Positions 43,099 to 52,400 of a stretch of 55,872 nucleotides of DNA are shown piece after piece; the first letter of the stretch is position 1, and each line of letters begins with the position of its first letter. A program made the position numbers and the translations under genes. The DNA comes from Hyphomicrobiales bacterium. GTDB lineage: Bacteria; Pseudomonadota; Alphaproteobacteria; Rhizobiales; Beijerinckiaceae. The notes under the pieces were generated by a model. It did not search any database. It saw only the letters and a list, made by a program, of their open reading frames with translations, and was not told the origin of the DNA. The stretch spans positions 1 to 55,872 of the forward strand of contig JAIXTM010000003.1 in assembly GCA_027483945.1 (NCBI GenBank), in the 5' to 3' direction.

Positions 43099-44055
43099 TT
43101 AGCGCAGCGGGTGCGTGTAGGGGTCGTCGGGCTGGTTGGCCCGGACGAAATCGGCGAATTGCTGGGCGGCCGGCGAGCCGGTGCCGGTGGACGGCATGAG
43201 ATAGGTCGTCTCGAACGGGATCGTCGGCCGGAAGGGCCGGAAGACGAGGTCCGGATCGGGTTCGAAGGCCAGCGGAAACGGGTTGACGATCGTCACGCCC
43301 ACCCGCCGCTTCACCATCTCGACCACGAAGGCTGACGTGGTCGCCTCCGCGACGATGACCGGCTGGATGCCCGCATTGGCGAAGGCGCGCTCCAGCCGCG
43401 CGCGGGAGGAGAAGCGCCGCGTCAGGAACACGAGCGGCACGTCGGCGAGGTCGGAGGCGCCGATATGCGGCTTCTCCGCCAGCGGATGGTCCGGCCAGAG
43501 CACCGCATGGGCTGTGCAGCGCCGGATCGTCTGCGCGACGATGCCCGGATGGGCGGCGGGCTCGTCGACGAAGCCGAGATCGGCGGTGCCGTCCGCGACC
43601 GCGGAGCTGACGTCGCTGGATTTGCCGATCTCCACCTGCAGCCGCACGTTCGGCTCGATGATGCGGAACCGCGCGATGAGCTCGGCCAGGAAATATTGCG
43701 CGATGGTCGGCGGCGCCGCGACGCGCAGCAGGCTCCCCGTGCGGATCGTGTCGGGCCAGCCGTCCAGCCGGTCGAGCGCCGTGAAGATCTGCGCCGCCTC
43801 CCGGTCCAGCGCGAAGGCGTCTGCGGTGGGAACGAGCCGGCCCCCGTCGCGCAGGAAGAGCTCGCGCCCCAGCCGGCTCTCCAGCGAGCCGATGGCGCGC
43901 GAGACCGCCGGTTGCGAAATGCCAAGCCGATGTGCCGCCGCCGTCGTCTTGCGCGTGGCGATGACGGCATGCAGCACTTCCAGTTCGCGCAGGCTGGGCC
44001 GCGACCGGCCCTCGTCCTCGCTAGCAGCGGACCGCATATGACTATGCAAAACCAT
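43099..44055 (-). CDS. LysR-family transcriptional regulator
   Basis: A LysR regulator of about 318 residues. The N-terminal winged helix-turn-helix is at about residues 20-80 (AAHRLGISQPAVSRAIGSLES), followed by the effector-binding periplasmic-binding-like domain (LRVAAPPTIAQYFLAELI). The start could be ATG 44055 (chosen, GAG-rich site upstream), ATG 44037 or TTG 44076. It is divergent from the peptide transporter operon and upstream of argE on its own strand, so it probably controls both. Two CATA/TATG palindromes lie near its start. Confidence 0.93.
   Translation of the reverse strand: MVLHSHMRSAASEDEGRSRPSLRELEVLHAVIATRKTTAAAHRLGISQPAVSRAIGSLESRLGRELFLRDGGRLVPTADAFALDREAAQIFTALDRLDGWPDTIRTGSLLRVAAPPTIAQYFLAELIARFRIIEPNVRLQVEIGKSSDVSSAVADGTADLGFVDEPAAHPGIVAQTIRRCTAHAVLWPDHPLAEKPHIGASDLADVPLVFLTRRFSSRARLERAFANAGIQPVIVAEATTSAFVVEMVKRRVGVTIVNPFPLAFEPDPDLVFRPFRPTIPFETTYLMPSTGTGSPAAQQFADFVRANQPDDPYTHPLR
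44034..44047. promoter_or_regulatory. Palindrome GCATA-N4-TATGC over the LysR start region
   Basis: An exact inverted repeat that overlaps the start-codon region of the LysR gene, compatible with autoregulation. The CATA/TATG half-sites recur at 44077-44091. Confidence 0.35.
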
Positions 44056-44076
44056 TATTAAGTTCTCGGATGACAA

Positions 44077-44091
44077 TATGATAAGAGCATA
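44077..44091. promoter_or_regulatory. Candidate LysR box in the divergent promoter
   Basis: TATG-N7-CATA inside which T-N11-A spacing holds (T at 44079, A at 44091), as in LysR operators. It lies between the LysR gene and the transporter operon, about 150 bases upstream of the binding-protein start. Confidence 0.4.
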
Positions 44092-44236
44092 CTAGCTTCA
44101 AACCATCAACGATCAAGAGCCGGTCGTCGTCGGGGGCGACGAAACGGCCGAAACGACCGGGCAACCGCAACGCGGACCCGGCGGGGAACACACGAACCGG
44201 CCCGGCAGGGCCCTGAGAAAGCTGGAGGCAAGACTG

Positions 44237-45844
44237 ATGAAACGTACGCTGACCGTAGCGGCCCTGATGGTGCCGGCCCTGTTCGCAGGGGCCGCCCAGG
44301 CGCAGAACCTGCGCATCGGCCTCTCGTCCGAACCGACGTCGATGGACCCCCATTTCCATAACGTCGGGCCCAACAACTTCATGCGCAGGCATATCTTCCA
44401 GGGCCTGCTCACCACCGACGAGACGCAGAAGATCGTCGGCGAGCTCGCCGAGGCGGTCGCGCCGGTCAACGAGACGACCTGGGAGTTCAAGCTCCGCAAG
44501 GGCGTGAAGTTCTCCGACGGCTCGGACTTCACCGCCACCGACGTGGTCTACAGCCTCTGCCGCGTGCCGAAGGTCGAGGGCTCGCCGTCCTCGTTCACCG
44601 TGTTCACGCGCGGCATCGAGAAGATCGAAACGCCGGATCCGCACACGATCCGCTTCGTCACGGCCAGCCCGAACCCGCTCCTGCCGAACAACATGACGAC
44701 GATCGGCATCCTGTCGTCGAAGAAGTTCGGCGGCCAGAACGTGAAGTACAATCCGGCCGGCTGCGAGAACCTCGGCGACCTGCCGAAATCCACGGACTTC
44801 AACGATCCGACCAAGGCGATCGGCACCGGACCCTATGTCCTCACCGAATATACCCGCGGCTCGCAGATCGTCCTGACGCGCAACCCGAACTACCAGGGCC
44901 AGAAGGCGCCGTGGGAGCGCGTGACCTGGCGTCCGATCACCTCGGCCGGCCCGCGCGTCGCGGCCCTGCTCGCCGGCGACGTGGACCTCATCGAGAACCC
45001 GCAGATCGAGGACCTGCCGCGCATCAAGCAGGCGGGCTTCAAGACCGCCCAGCAGCTCTCCAACCGCATCATCTACGTCCACCTCGATACCCATGCGGCG
45101 GCGGACTGGAAGACGCCGGGCATCAAGGGCACCGACAAGAACCCGCTGCTCGACAAGCGCGTCCGCGAGGCTCTGTCGAAGGCGATCAACCGGCAGGCCA
45201 TCGCCGAGCGCATCATGGGCGGCGTCGCCCAGCCCGCCGGCGACCTCCTGCCCTGGCCGCTCTTCGGCACGTCCAAGGACACCAAGCCGACCGCGTTCGA
45301 TCCGGACGGCGCCAAGAAGCTCTTGACCGAGGCGGGCTATCCGAACGGCTTCGAGATCACCCTCGGCACGCCGAACGACCGCTACATCAACGACGGCAAG
45401 ATCTCCGAGGCCATCGCCCAGATGTGGACCCGCATCGGCGTGAAGACCAACGTGGACGCCATGACGGCCTCCACCTTCTTCACCCGTCGCAACAAGTTCG
45501 AGTTCTCGGCCTACCTCGCCGGCTGGGGCGCGGATTCGGGCGAGCTCGGCAATTCGCTGAACGCCCTCGTGGCGACGCCGGACGCCAAGACCGGCGCGGG
45601 CCACACCAATCGCGGCCGCTACACCAACAAGGACGTGGACGCCGCCCTGATCGAGGCCCTGCGCACCATCGACGACAAGAAGCGCGAGGGCCTGCTCCAG
45701 AAGGCGTCCAAGACCGCGATGGACGACGTGGCGCTGATCCCGCTCCACTTCGAGATCACGACCTGGGCCTTCAAGAAGGACCTCGACTACAAGGCGCGCG
45801 TGGACCAGTACACGATCGCCACCGACATCACCCCGGCCAAGTAA
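44237..45844 (+). CDS. Peptide-type (SBP family 5) ABC substrate-binding protein
   Basis: A 535-residue periplasmic receptor for peptides, nickel or other oligomeric solutes. The signal peptide ends near GAAQAQ (residue 22). Family 5 features: LSSEPTSMDPHFHNVGPNNF, ITSAGPRVAALLAGDVDLIE and the N/C-lobe pattern. It is first in a five-gene Opp/Dpp-type operon and is followed by a strong hairpin without T-tract that may set its higher expression. The divergent LysR and argE suggest uptake of peptides or N-acylated amino acids. Substrate not determinable. Confidence 0.95.
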   Translation: MKRTLTVAALMVPALFAGAAQAQNLRIGLSSEPTSMDPHFHNVGPNNFMRRHIFQGLLTTDETQKIVGELAEAVAPVNETTWEFKLRKGVKFSDGSDFTATDVVYSLCRVPKVEGSPSSFTVFTRGIEKIETPDPHTIRFVTASPNPLLPNNMTTIGILSSKKFGGQNVKYNPAGCENLGDLPKSTDFNDPTKAIGTGPYVLTEYTRGSQIVLTRNPNYQGQKAPWERVTWRPITSAGPRVAALLAGDVDLIENPQIEDLPRIKQAGFKTAQQLSNRIIYVHLDTHAAADWKTPGIKGTDKNPLLDKRVREALSKAINRQAIAERIMGGVAQPAGDLLPWPLFGTSKDTKPTAFDPDGAKKLLTEAGYPNGFEITLGTPNDRYINDGKISEAIAQMWTRIGVKTNVDAMTASTFFTRRNKFEFSAYLAGWGADSGELGNSLNALVATPDAKTGAGHTNRGRYTNKDVDAALIEALRTIDDKKREGLLQKASKTAMDDVALIPLHFEITTWAFKKDLDYKARVDQYTIATDITPAK

Positions 45845-45863
45845 GACTGGACCGGGCATAGGA

Positions 45864-45894
45864 CCGGCGGCGCGCTCTCCCGGCGCGCCGCCGG
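45864..45894 (+). other. Intercistronic hairpin after the binding-protein gene
   Basis: A perfect 12-bp stem CCGGCGGCGCGC (45864-45875) with GCGCGCCGCCGG (45883-45894) and a 7-base loop, but no T-tract. Such hairpins often protect the upstream receptor mRNA and lower expression of the downstream permeases. Confidence 0.75.
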
Positions 45895-46032
45895 CTCGAT
45901 ACGGGGCGCATGCAGGCGGGCGGCTGGCCGGCCCGATGGCGGCGCGCCCAAGTCCATGCAAGGATCGCGACATCAAGGGTCCGCGGGCACCCGTGCCGGC
46001 GGAAGCGATCCGCAACGCCAAGGCAGCAGGCC

Positions 46033-47010
46033 ATGCTCGTCTACCTGATCCGCCGCATCGCCCAGGCGATGCTGGTCATCGCCGTGATGGCGACCCTCGT
46101 CTTCTTCGCCGTCTACGCGATCGGCAACCCGATCGACGTGCTGGCGAGCCCCCAGGCCGACCAGATCGAGCTGGCCGCCATCAGCCAGCGGCTGGGCCTC
46201 GACCGGCCCCTCTGGGAACAGTTCGGGATTTTCGTGGGGAACGCGCTGCGCGGCGATCTCGGCACCTCGTTCGTCTATGCCGAGCCGGCGGCCAAGCTCA
46301 TCCTCCAGCGCCTGCCTGCCACTTTCGAGCTGGCCTTCACCGCGCTCGCCATCGCGGTCTTCCTGGGCATCCCGCTCGGCGTCTATGCCGGCCTCAACCC
46401 GGATTCGCTCGGCGGCCGCGCCGTGATGGGCGGCTCGATCCTCGGCTTCTCCCTGCCCAACTTCTGGCAGGGCCTGATGCTCATCCTCGTCTTCGCCGTC
46501 ATCCTCGGCTGGCTGCCGGCCGGCGGCCGCGGCCAGACCGCGACCTTCCTCGGCATCGAGAGCGCCCTGTTCACGCTGGACGGGCTGAAGCACCTGATCC
46601 TGCCGGCTTTGAACCTGGCGCTGTTCAAGATGGCGCTCGTCATCCGCCTCGCACGGGCGGGCACCCGCGAGGTCGCGCTGCAGGATTACGTGCGCTTCGC
46701 CCGCGCCAAGGGCCTCTCCCGCTCCCGGATCGTGGGCGTCCACATCCTCAAGAACATCCTCATCCCGGTCGTCACCATCCTCGGGCTCGAGCTCGGCTCC
46801 ATGATCGCCTTCGCGGTCGTGACCGAGACGGTGTTCTCCTATCCGGGCATGGGCAAGCTGCTCATCGACTCCATCGGCCGCCTCGATCGCCCGATCGTGG
46901 TCGCCTACCTCATGCTGACGGTGGTGATCTTCGTCGTGATCAACCTCGTCGTGGACATCATCTACGCCGCGATCGATCCCCGCGTGCGCCTCTCGGAGGT
47001 CAAGGGATGA
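46033..47010 (+). CDS. Peptide ABC permease 1 (DppB/OppB type)
   Basis: A 325-residue inner-membrane permease with six TM helices. It begins with LVYLIRRIAQAMLVI and contains the family EAA-type loop RARAGTREVALQDYVRFARAKGLS near residue 215, which contacts the ATPases. The ATG at 46033 replaces an upstream non-homologous ORF start. Its stop overlaps the next permease start (ATGA). Confidence 0.94.
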   Translation: MLVYLIRRIAQAMLVIAVMATLVFFAVYAIGNPIDVLASPQADQIELAAISQRLGLDRPLWEQFGIFVGNALRGDLGTSFVYAEPAAKLILQRLPATFELAFTALAIAVFLGIPLGVYAGLNPDSLGGRAVMGGSILGFSLPNFWQGLMLILVFAVILGWLPAGGRGQTATFLGIESALFTLDGLKHLILPALNLALFKMALVIRLARAGTREVALQDYVRFARAKGLSRSRIVGVHILKNILIPVVTILGLELGSMIAFAVVTETVFSYPGMGKLLIDSIGRLDRPIVVAYLMLTVVIFVVINLVVDIIYAAIDPRVRLSEVKG

Positions 47011-47945
47011 CCGACACCGCCGCTCCCGCCAACGCCGCCCTCTCCGCCCCGCCGCCGGTGCTCGATGCCGGCGAGGCGCTGTGGAAGCGCCACGCGCTCA
47101 ACTTCCTCAAGAGCCCGGCCGCCGTCATCGGCCTCGTCATCCTGACCGTCATGATCGTGCTGGCGCTCGCCGCGCCCTGGATCACGCCGCAGAACCCCTA
47201 CGACCTTGCCCAGCTCGACATCCTCGACGGCACGCTGGCGCCGGGATCGAAGAACGCGACCTACGGCTACACCTACTGGCTCGGCACGGACGACCAGGGC
47301 CGCGACATGCTCTCGGGCATCATCTACGGGCTGCGCATATCGCTCACGGTCGGCGTCGTCGCGACTTTGATCGCGCTGACGATCGGCACCTCGCTCGGCG
47401 TCGCCGCCGCCTATGCCGGCGGCCGCTTCGACACGATCCTCATGCGGATCGTCGACCTGCAGCTCTCGTTCCCGGGCATCCTTGTGGCGCTCGTCCTGCT
47501 CGCCGCCTTCGGCCGCGGCATCGACAAGGTCATCGTGTCCCTCGTCATCGTGCAATGGGCCTATTACGCCCGCACGGTGCGCGGCTCCGCCCTGGTGGAG
47601 CGGCGGCGCGAATATATCGAGGCGGCGCGCTGCCTCGCCTTGCCGCGCAGCCGCGTGATCTTCAAGCATCTGCTGCCGAACTGCCTGCCCCCGCTCATCG
47701 TGGTCGCCACGGTCCAGGTGGCCCACGCCATCGCGCTGGAAGCGACCCTGTCATTCCTCGGCGTCGGCGTCCCGGTCACCGAGCCCTCGCTCGGCATGCT
47801 GATCGCCAAGGGGTACCATTACCTGCTCTCCGGCAAGTACTGGATCGCCACCTTCCCCGGCATCGCGCTCGTCATCGCCATCATCGCCATCAACCTGGTG
47901 GGCGACCGGCTGCGCGACGTCCTCAACCCGCGCCTGTCCCATTGA
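47007..47945 (+). CDS. Peptide ABC permease 2 (DppC/OppC type)
   Basis: A 312-residue permease. The EAA loop is RREYIEAARCLALPRSRVIFKHLLPN. It pairs with the first permease to form the channel; ATG at 47007 overlaps the upstream stop. The ATPase gene starts 10 bases after its stop. Confidence 0.95.
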   Translation: MTDTAAPANAALSAPPPVLDAGEALWKRHALNFLKSPAAVIGLVILTVMIVLALAAPWITPQNPYDLAQLDILDGTLAPGSKNATYGYTYWLGTDDQGRDMLSGIIYGLRISLTVGVVATLIALTIGTSLGVAAAYAGGRFDTILMRIVDLQLSFPGILVALVLLAAFGRGIDKVIVSLVIVQWAYYARTVRGSALVERRREYIEAARCLALPRSRVIFKHLLPNCLPPLIVVATVQVAHAIALEATLSFLGVGVPVTEPSLGMLIAKGYHYLLSGKYWIATFPGIALVIAIIAINLVGDRLRDVLNPRLSH

Positions 47946-47955
47946 GAGCGACGCG

Positions 47956-48945
47956 ATGAGCCATCCCGTTCTGGAGGTGAAGAACCTCTCCGTCGCCTTC
48001 GGCTCCCGCGAGGGCGCGCTGGTCGCGGTCAACGACATCTCGTTCCACGTCGATCGCGGCGAGGTCCTCGGCCTCGTCGGCGAGTCGGGGTCCGGCAAGT
48101 CCGTCACCGGCCTTGCCATCCTCGGCCTCATCGACGCGCCGGGGCGCATCGCCGCCGGCTCGTCGATCCGGCTCGACGGCCAGGAGCTCGTCGGCATGCC
48201 CGAGGACGAGCTGCGCCGGCTGCGCGGACGCAAGCTCGCCATGATCTTCCAGGATCCGATGACGACCCTGAACCCGGTCCTGCGCATCGACACGCAGATG
48301 ATCGAGGCCGTCACCGCCCACGAGAAGGTCTCCGAGCGCGCCGCCCGCGCCAGGGCCCGCGAGGCGCTGCAGCGCGTCGGCATTCCCTCGCCGGACGAGC
48401 GCCTGCTCGCCTATCCGCACCAGTTCTCCGGCGGCATGCGCCAGCGCGTCGCCATCGCCATCGCGCTCCTGCACCGCCCGATGCTCCTCGTCGCCGACGA
48501 GCCGACGACGGCGCTCGACGTCACCATCCAGGCGCAGATCATCTCCGAGGTGCAGGACCTCGCCGCCCAGACAGGCACGGCCATGATCTGGGTGACGCAC
48601 GACCTCTCCGTCGTGGCCGGCCTCGCCGACCGGGTGGCCGTCATGTATGCGGGCCGCGTCGTCGAGCAGGGCACCGTCGCGGATGTGCTGGAGCGCCCGC
48701 TCCATCCTTACGCCCACGGCCTGATCGGCTCCGTTCCGAGCCGCAATCGCCGCGGCAGCCCGCTGGCCCAGATCCCCGGCATGACGCCCTCGCTGGGGCG
48801 CCTGCCGCCGGGCTGCGCCTTCAACCCGCGCTGCCCGCGCGCCACCGAGATCTGCCGCGGCCAATGGCCCGAGGCCACGATCTATCCCGGCGGCCGCACC
48901 GCCCGCTGCTACCATCCGCATATCGAGAACGAGGCCGCCGCGTGA
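47956..48945 (+). CDS. Peptide ABC ATPase 1 (DppD/OppD type)
   Basis: A 329-residue ATPase. Walker A GESGSGKS, signature [15 protein letters not shown], Walker [14 protein letters not shown]-loop VTHDL. The C-terminal region has the four-Cys/oligopeptide ATPase domain ([14 protein letters not shown]), which binds iron-sulfur in some homologues. Its stop overlaps the GTG start of the next ATPase (GTGA). Confidence 0.96.
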   Translation: MSHPVLEVKNLSVAFGSREGALVAVNDISFHVDRGEVLGLVGESGSGKSVTGLAILGLIDAPGRIAAGSSIRLDGQELVGMPEDELRRLRGRKLAMIFQDPMTTLNPVLRIDTQMIEAVTAHEKVSERAARARAREALQRVGIPSPDERLLAYPHQFSGGMRQRVAIAIALLHRPMLLVADEPTTALDVTIQAQIISEVQDLAAQTGTAMIWVTHDLSVVAGLADRVAVMYAGRVVEQGTVADVLERPLHPYAHGLIGSVPSRNRRGSPLAQIPGMTPSLGRLPPGCAFNPRCPRATEICRGQWPEATIYPGGRTARCYHPHIENEAAA

Positions 48946-49949
48946 CGACGTCCGAACCCATTGTCGCGCTGGAGGAGGTCTCCAAGCGCTTCGTGAAGCC
49001 GCTCGACACCGCCGAGAAGATCGGCCGTATCTTCGGCGCCAACGTGAAGGAGGAGGTCGTCCGCGCCGTGGACGACGTCTCGCTTCGCATCGCCGAGGGC
49101 GAGGTGGTCGGCCTCGTCGGCGAATCCGGCTGCGGCAAGTCCACCCTCGGCCGTGTCATCGCCGGCACGATGAACCCCTCCGGCGGGGCGGTGCGCTATC
49201 GCGGCGCCATCGTGGAGGGCATGAACGCGCAGGACCGCCGCCGCGCGGACCTCGCCATCCAGATGATCTTCCAGGACCCGATGGCCTCGCTCAACCCGCG
49301 CATGCGGGTCTCCGAGATCATCGGCGAGGCGCCGGTCGTGCACGGCCTCGTCGCCTCCCGCGACGCGGAGACCTATGTCGCCGAGACGATGCAGCGCGTC
49401 GGCCTCGATCCGTCGACCCGCAAGCGCTACCCGCACCAGTTCTCCGGCGGTCAGCGCGCCCGCATCGGCATCGCCCGGGCGCTCGCGGTGAAGCCGGAAG
49501 TGCTGGTCTGCGACGAATCCACCGCCGCCCTCGACGTGTCGATCCAGGCGCAGGTCATCAACCTGTTCATGCGCCTGCGCGAGGAACTGAAGCTCACCTA
49601 CGTCTTCGTCAGCCACGATCTGGGCGTGGTCGAGCACATCTCGGATCGCGTCGCGGTCATGTATCTCGGCCGCATCGTCGAGCTGGCCCCGACCGACCGC
49701 CTCTTCTCCGGGCCCAACCACCCCTACACCCAGGCGCTGCTCGCCGAGGTGCCGCGGCTGGAGGCGCGCAAGAAGAAGTTCTCGGCGCTGAAGGGCGAGA
49801 TCCCCTCCCCCTTGAGCCCGCCCTCGGGTTGCCATTTCCACCCGCGCTGCCCCTTCGCCTTCGAGCGCTGCAAGGTGGAGCGGCCGGCGCTCAAGGAGAT
49901 CGCGCCCGGCTGGTCCTCCGCCTGCCACCTCAACGACAAAGCGGCGTGA
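48942..49949 (+). CDS. Peptide ABC ATPase 2 (DppF/OppF type)
   Basis: A 335-residue ATPase. Walker A is GESGCGKS, signature [15 protein letters not shown], Walker [13 protein letters not shown], which has Ser instead of the usual Pro after DE, and VSHDL H-loop. The C-terminal [14 protein letters not shown] is the paired Cys motif. Start GTG at 48942 overlaps the upstream stop. Its stop overlaps the GTG start of the FkbM-type methyltransferase. Confidence 0.96.
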   Translation: MTTSEPIVALEEVSKRFVKPLDTAEKIGRIFGANVKEEVVRAVDDVSLRIAEGEVVGLVGESGCGKSTLGRVIAGTMNPSGGAVRYRGAIVEGMNAQDRRRADLAIQMIFQDPMASLNPRMRVSEIIGEAPVVHGLVASRDAETYVAETMQRVGLDPSTRKRYPHQFSGGQRARIGIARALAVKPEVLVCDESTAALDVSIQAQVINLFMRLREELKLTYVFVSHDLGVVEHISDRVAVMYLGRIVELAPTDRLFSGPNHPYTQALLAEVPRLEARKKKFSALKGEIPSPLSPPSGCHFHPRCPFAFERCKVERPALKEIAPGWSSACHLNDKAA

Positions 49950-50713
49950 ATCTCGGCCGCCTGATGGAGCCTCGCGAAGTCGCCATGCGCGGCGCGGTCA
50001 TCCGCGTCGCCGACGACCAGCCGACCTTCTGGGACCGCGTCGCCGCCGGAACCTGGGAGCCGGAGACGCTGGACTGGATCGAGGGCGTCGTCCGCCCCGG
50101 CGCCACCTTCTTCGATCTCGGCGCCTGGGTCGGGCCGACCGCGCTCTTCGCGGCGTCGCGCGGCGCGGCGGTCGTGGCGGTGGAGGCGGACCCCGCCGCC
50201 CTCGACCAGCTGCGCCGCAACCTCGCCGCCAATCCGGACCTCGCCGCCGCCATCACCCTCGTTCCCCGCGCGCTGTCGGCGACCGGCGAGCCTGTGGCGA
50301 TGGGCGCCCGGCGCAAGCCCGGCGATTCCATGTCGAGCGCGCTCCTCGCCGGCCGGGACGGCGGCTGGACGGCGCAAGGCATCGCTCCTGCGGCGTTGTT
50401 CGCGCAAGGCGTCGCTCAAGGCGTCGCCCCCGGCTCGGTCGCCAAGCTCGACATCGAGGGCGGCGAGTTCGCGCTCCTGCCGGCGCTCGTCCCGGCCCTG
50501 CCCCGGGAGATCGCGGTCCTGCGCGTGTCGTTCCACCCGGCGCTCTACCTGGCCGCGCGCGGCCTCGACGCGGAGGGCTTCGCCGCCGCCGCTTCGGACG
50601 CCCTCGCCCCGCTCGCCGGCTGGGATTGCGATACGGAGGGCGACCGCGTCGCCGGCCTCGTCCGGGAGATCGGGCTCAACTCCACCGACCGCGTCTTCAC
50701 GCGGCGGGCCTGA
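49946..50713 (+). CDS. FkbM-family SAM methyltransferase
   Basis: A 255-residue class I SAM-dependent methyltransferase of the FkbM group. The SAM-binding loop is FFDLGAWVGPTALFAA, the acidic SAM-ribose residue is in VAVEADP, and KLDIEGGEFALLPAL is the FkbM signature. O-methylation of sugars or small molecules is typical. The GTG at 49946 overlaps the stop of the second ATPase, so it is translationally coupled to a peptide transporter, an unusual pairing. The 3' end overlaps the convergent cyclase gene by 17 bases. Confidence 0.86.
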   Translation: MNLGRLMEPREVAMRGAVIRVADDQPTFWDRVAAGTWEPETLDWIEGVVRPGATFFDLGAWVGPTALFAASRGAAVVAVEADPAALDQLRRNLAANPDLAAAITLVPRALSATGEPVAMGARRKPGDSMSSALLAGRDGGWTAQGIAPAALFAQGVAQGVAPGSVAKLDIEGGEFALLPALVPALPREIAVLRVSFHPALYLAARGLDAEGFAAAASDALAPLAGWDCDTEGDRVAGLVREIGLNSTDRVFTRRA

Positions 50714-52400
50714 GCGGATCGCCGATCCCGTCCAGCCGGTGGAAGGCGTGGACCAGGACCCGCTCGGCCCGCCCGCGCACATCCGCCTCACGGCTCTCGC
50801 CGCCATCGACGGCGAGCCCGGCGGCGGAGAGCGCCGCATCCGAGATCACCAGCGTCGATCCGTACTCCTTGTTGAGGCTTTCCAGACGGCTGGCGATGTT
50901 CACCGTGTCGCCGAGCGCCGTCAGCGCCGCGCGGCCGTCCACCGATGTCGCGCCGACGCGGCCGAGGATCGCCTGGCCCTGGTGTATGCCGATGCCGATG
51001 CGCAGCTTCTCGGGCAGCGTCGCGGCGAATTCGGCGTTGATCGCCGCGATGGCGGCCCCCATGTCCCGCGCGGCCAGCAGCGCGTCGCGGGCGCCCGCCC
51101 CCGGCGCCGGGTCGACGCCGAACAGGGCCATGATCCCGTCGCCCATGAACTTGTCCACCGTGCCGCCCCGGTCGCGGATGACCTGCGCCATCGCCTCCAG
51201 ATACCGGTTGAGCAGGAAGACGGTGTCGTAGGGATAGAGCTTCTCCGAAAGCGTCGTGAAGCCGCGCAGGTCCGCGAACATCACGGTGATGCGTCGCTCC
51301 ACGCCCCAGCGATAGGCGTCGCCGACGGTGCCCGCGGGCGCCTGCGCCACCGGTACCAGCGGCCGCACCAGCAAATCGTCCCGCGGCCTGATCTGGCAGG
51401 CGAGCCGCACGCCCTCCGGCGCTCCGATGCGCGCCAGCGCCGCCGCCTCGATGCTGCCCGGCGGATCGAGGGTCTCGGCCCCCTTGAGCACCTGCACCCG
51501 GCAGGTGGAGCAGCGCCCGCGCCCGCCGCAGACCGCCGCGTGGGCGATGCCGTTGGCCCGCGCCACGTCGAGCAGCGTCGCGCCCGCCGGCGCCCGGGCC
51601 GAGCGGCCGCCCGCATAGGTCACGGTCGCGCCGCGCACCAGCCGCCGCCGGGCGAAGCGCGCCACGAGCGCCGTCACCGTGGCCAGCGCCAGCGCGCTGA
51701 GCCCCGCCGTCACCTGGTCGAGATAACGGACGCTGGCCTCGATCATCGCCGGGGTCAGCAGCGTCTCCGGCGGCGGGCGCAGCGCCACCGCGCGCGCGGC
51801 ATTGATCCATCCGGCGATGGAGAGGGCCGGCACCAGGACGGCGAGCCCCAGCAGCCACGGCGCCCAGGCGCGGTACCAGCGCATCAGCTTCAGCCAATGG
51901 TGCAGGCCGATCATGGCATGGACCCAGACCACGACGAGCAGCGCCGACTGGCTGAAGGCAAGATCCGGCCAGAGCAGGCGCAGGACGTTGTCATAGGAAT
52001 AGTCGAAGCCGTTCCGGGTCCCGATCACGCGGGTCCCGACGATATGCGCCGCGAGCCAGAACGGGATGGAGAGGCCGAGCGCGATCTGCGCCGCCTCCCA
52101 TGCCGGCATCCGCCACGTCGTGCGGGTCGCCAGCTTCCACAGCGCGAGGCCGATATGCACGGCGAAGGCGCCGTAGAGCACGATCCCCGCCGGGCCGTTC
52201 CAGAACGCCGTGCGCCAGACCTGCGCCGCCTGCATCGCCTCGGGCGAAACGAGCCCCAGAGCGTGGTTCAGGAAATGGGTCAGGGAGAAGACGAACAGAA
52301 CAAGCCCGCTCGCCAGCCGCCATTTCTGCGCGCTGCGCAGCGCCGGGGGAATCCGAAGGCGCCGCCGCGGCGCTTGCGCCGTGCCGGCGGGCGCGCTCAC
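50697..52400 (-). CDS. Membrane redox sensor-type adenylate cyclase with 2Fe-2S ferredoxin domain
   Basis: A 567-residue fusion. Residues about 25-205 form five or so TM helices with in-membrane His (His42, 46, 82, 119, 161, 167, 168), reminiscent of succinate dehydrogenase cytochrome b subunits. Residues about 257-350 are a plant-type ferredoxin with Cys291-x5-Cys297-x2-Cys300-x34-Cys335. Residues about 370-560 are a class III cyclase: metal Asp377 and Asp421, adenine-specifying Lys417 and Asp498, transition-state Asn501 and Arg505, all intact, so cAMP is the predicted product. The GTG start at 52400 overlaps the upstream cyclase stop (GTGA). Redox control of cAMP is inferred. Confidence 0.88.
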   Translation of the reverse strand: MSAPAGTAQAPRRRLRIPPALRSAQKWRLASGLVLFVFSLTHFLNHALGLVSPEAMQAAQVWRTAFWNGPAGIVLYGAFAVHIGLALWKLATRTTWRMPAWEAAQIALGLSIPFWLAAHIVGTRVIGTRNGFDYSYDNVLRLLWPDLAFSQSALLVVVWVHAMIGLHHWLKLMRWYRAWAPWLLGLAVLVPALSIAGWINAARAVALRPPPETLLTPAMIEASVRYLDQVTAGLSALALATVTALVARFARRRLVRGATVTYAGGRSARAPAGATLLDVARANGIAHAAVCGGRGRCSTCRVQVLKGAETLDPPGSIEAAALARIGAPEGVRLACQIRPRDDLLVRPLVPVAQAPAGTVGDAYRWGVERRITVMFADLRGFTTLSEKLYPYDTVFLLNRYLEAMAQVIRDRGGTVDKFMGDGIMALFGVDPAPGAGARDALLAARDMGAAIAAINAEFAATLPEKLRIGIGIHQGQAILGRVGATSVDGRAALTALGDTVNIASRLESLNKEYGSTLVISDAALSAAGLAVDGGESREADVRGRAERVLVHAFHRLDGIGDPLRPAA

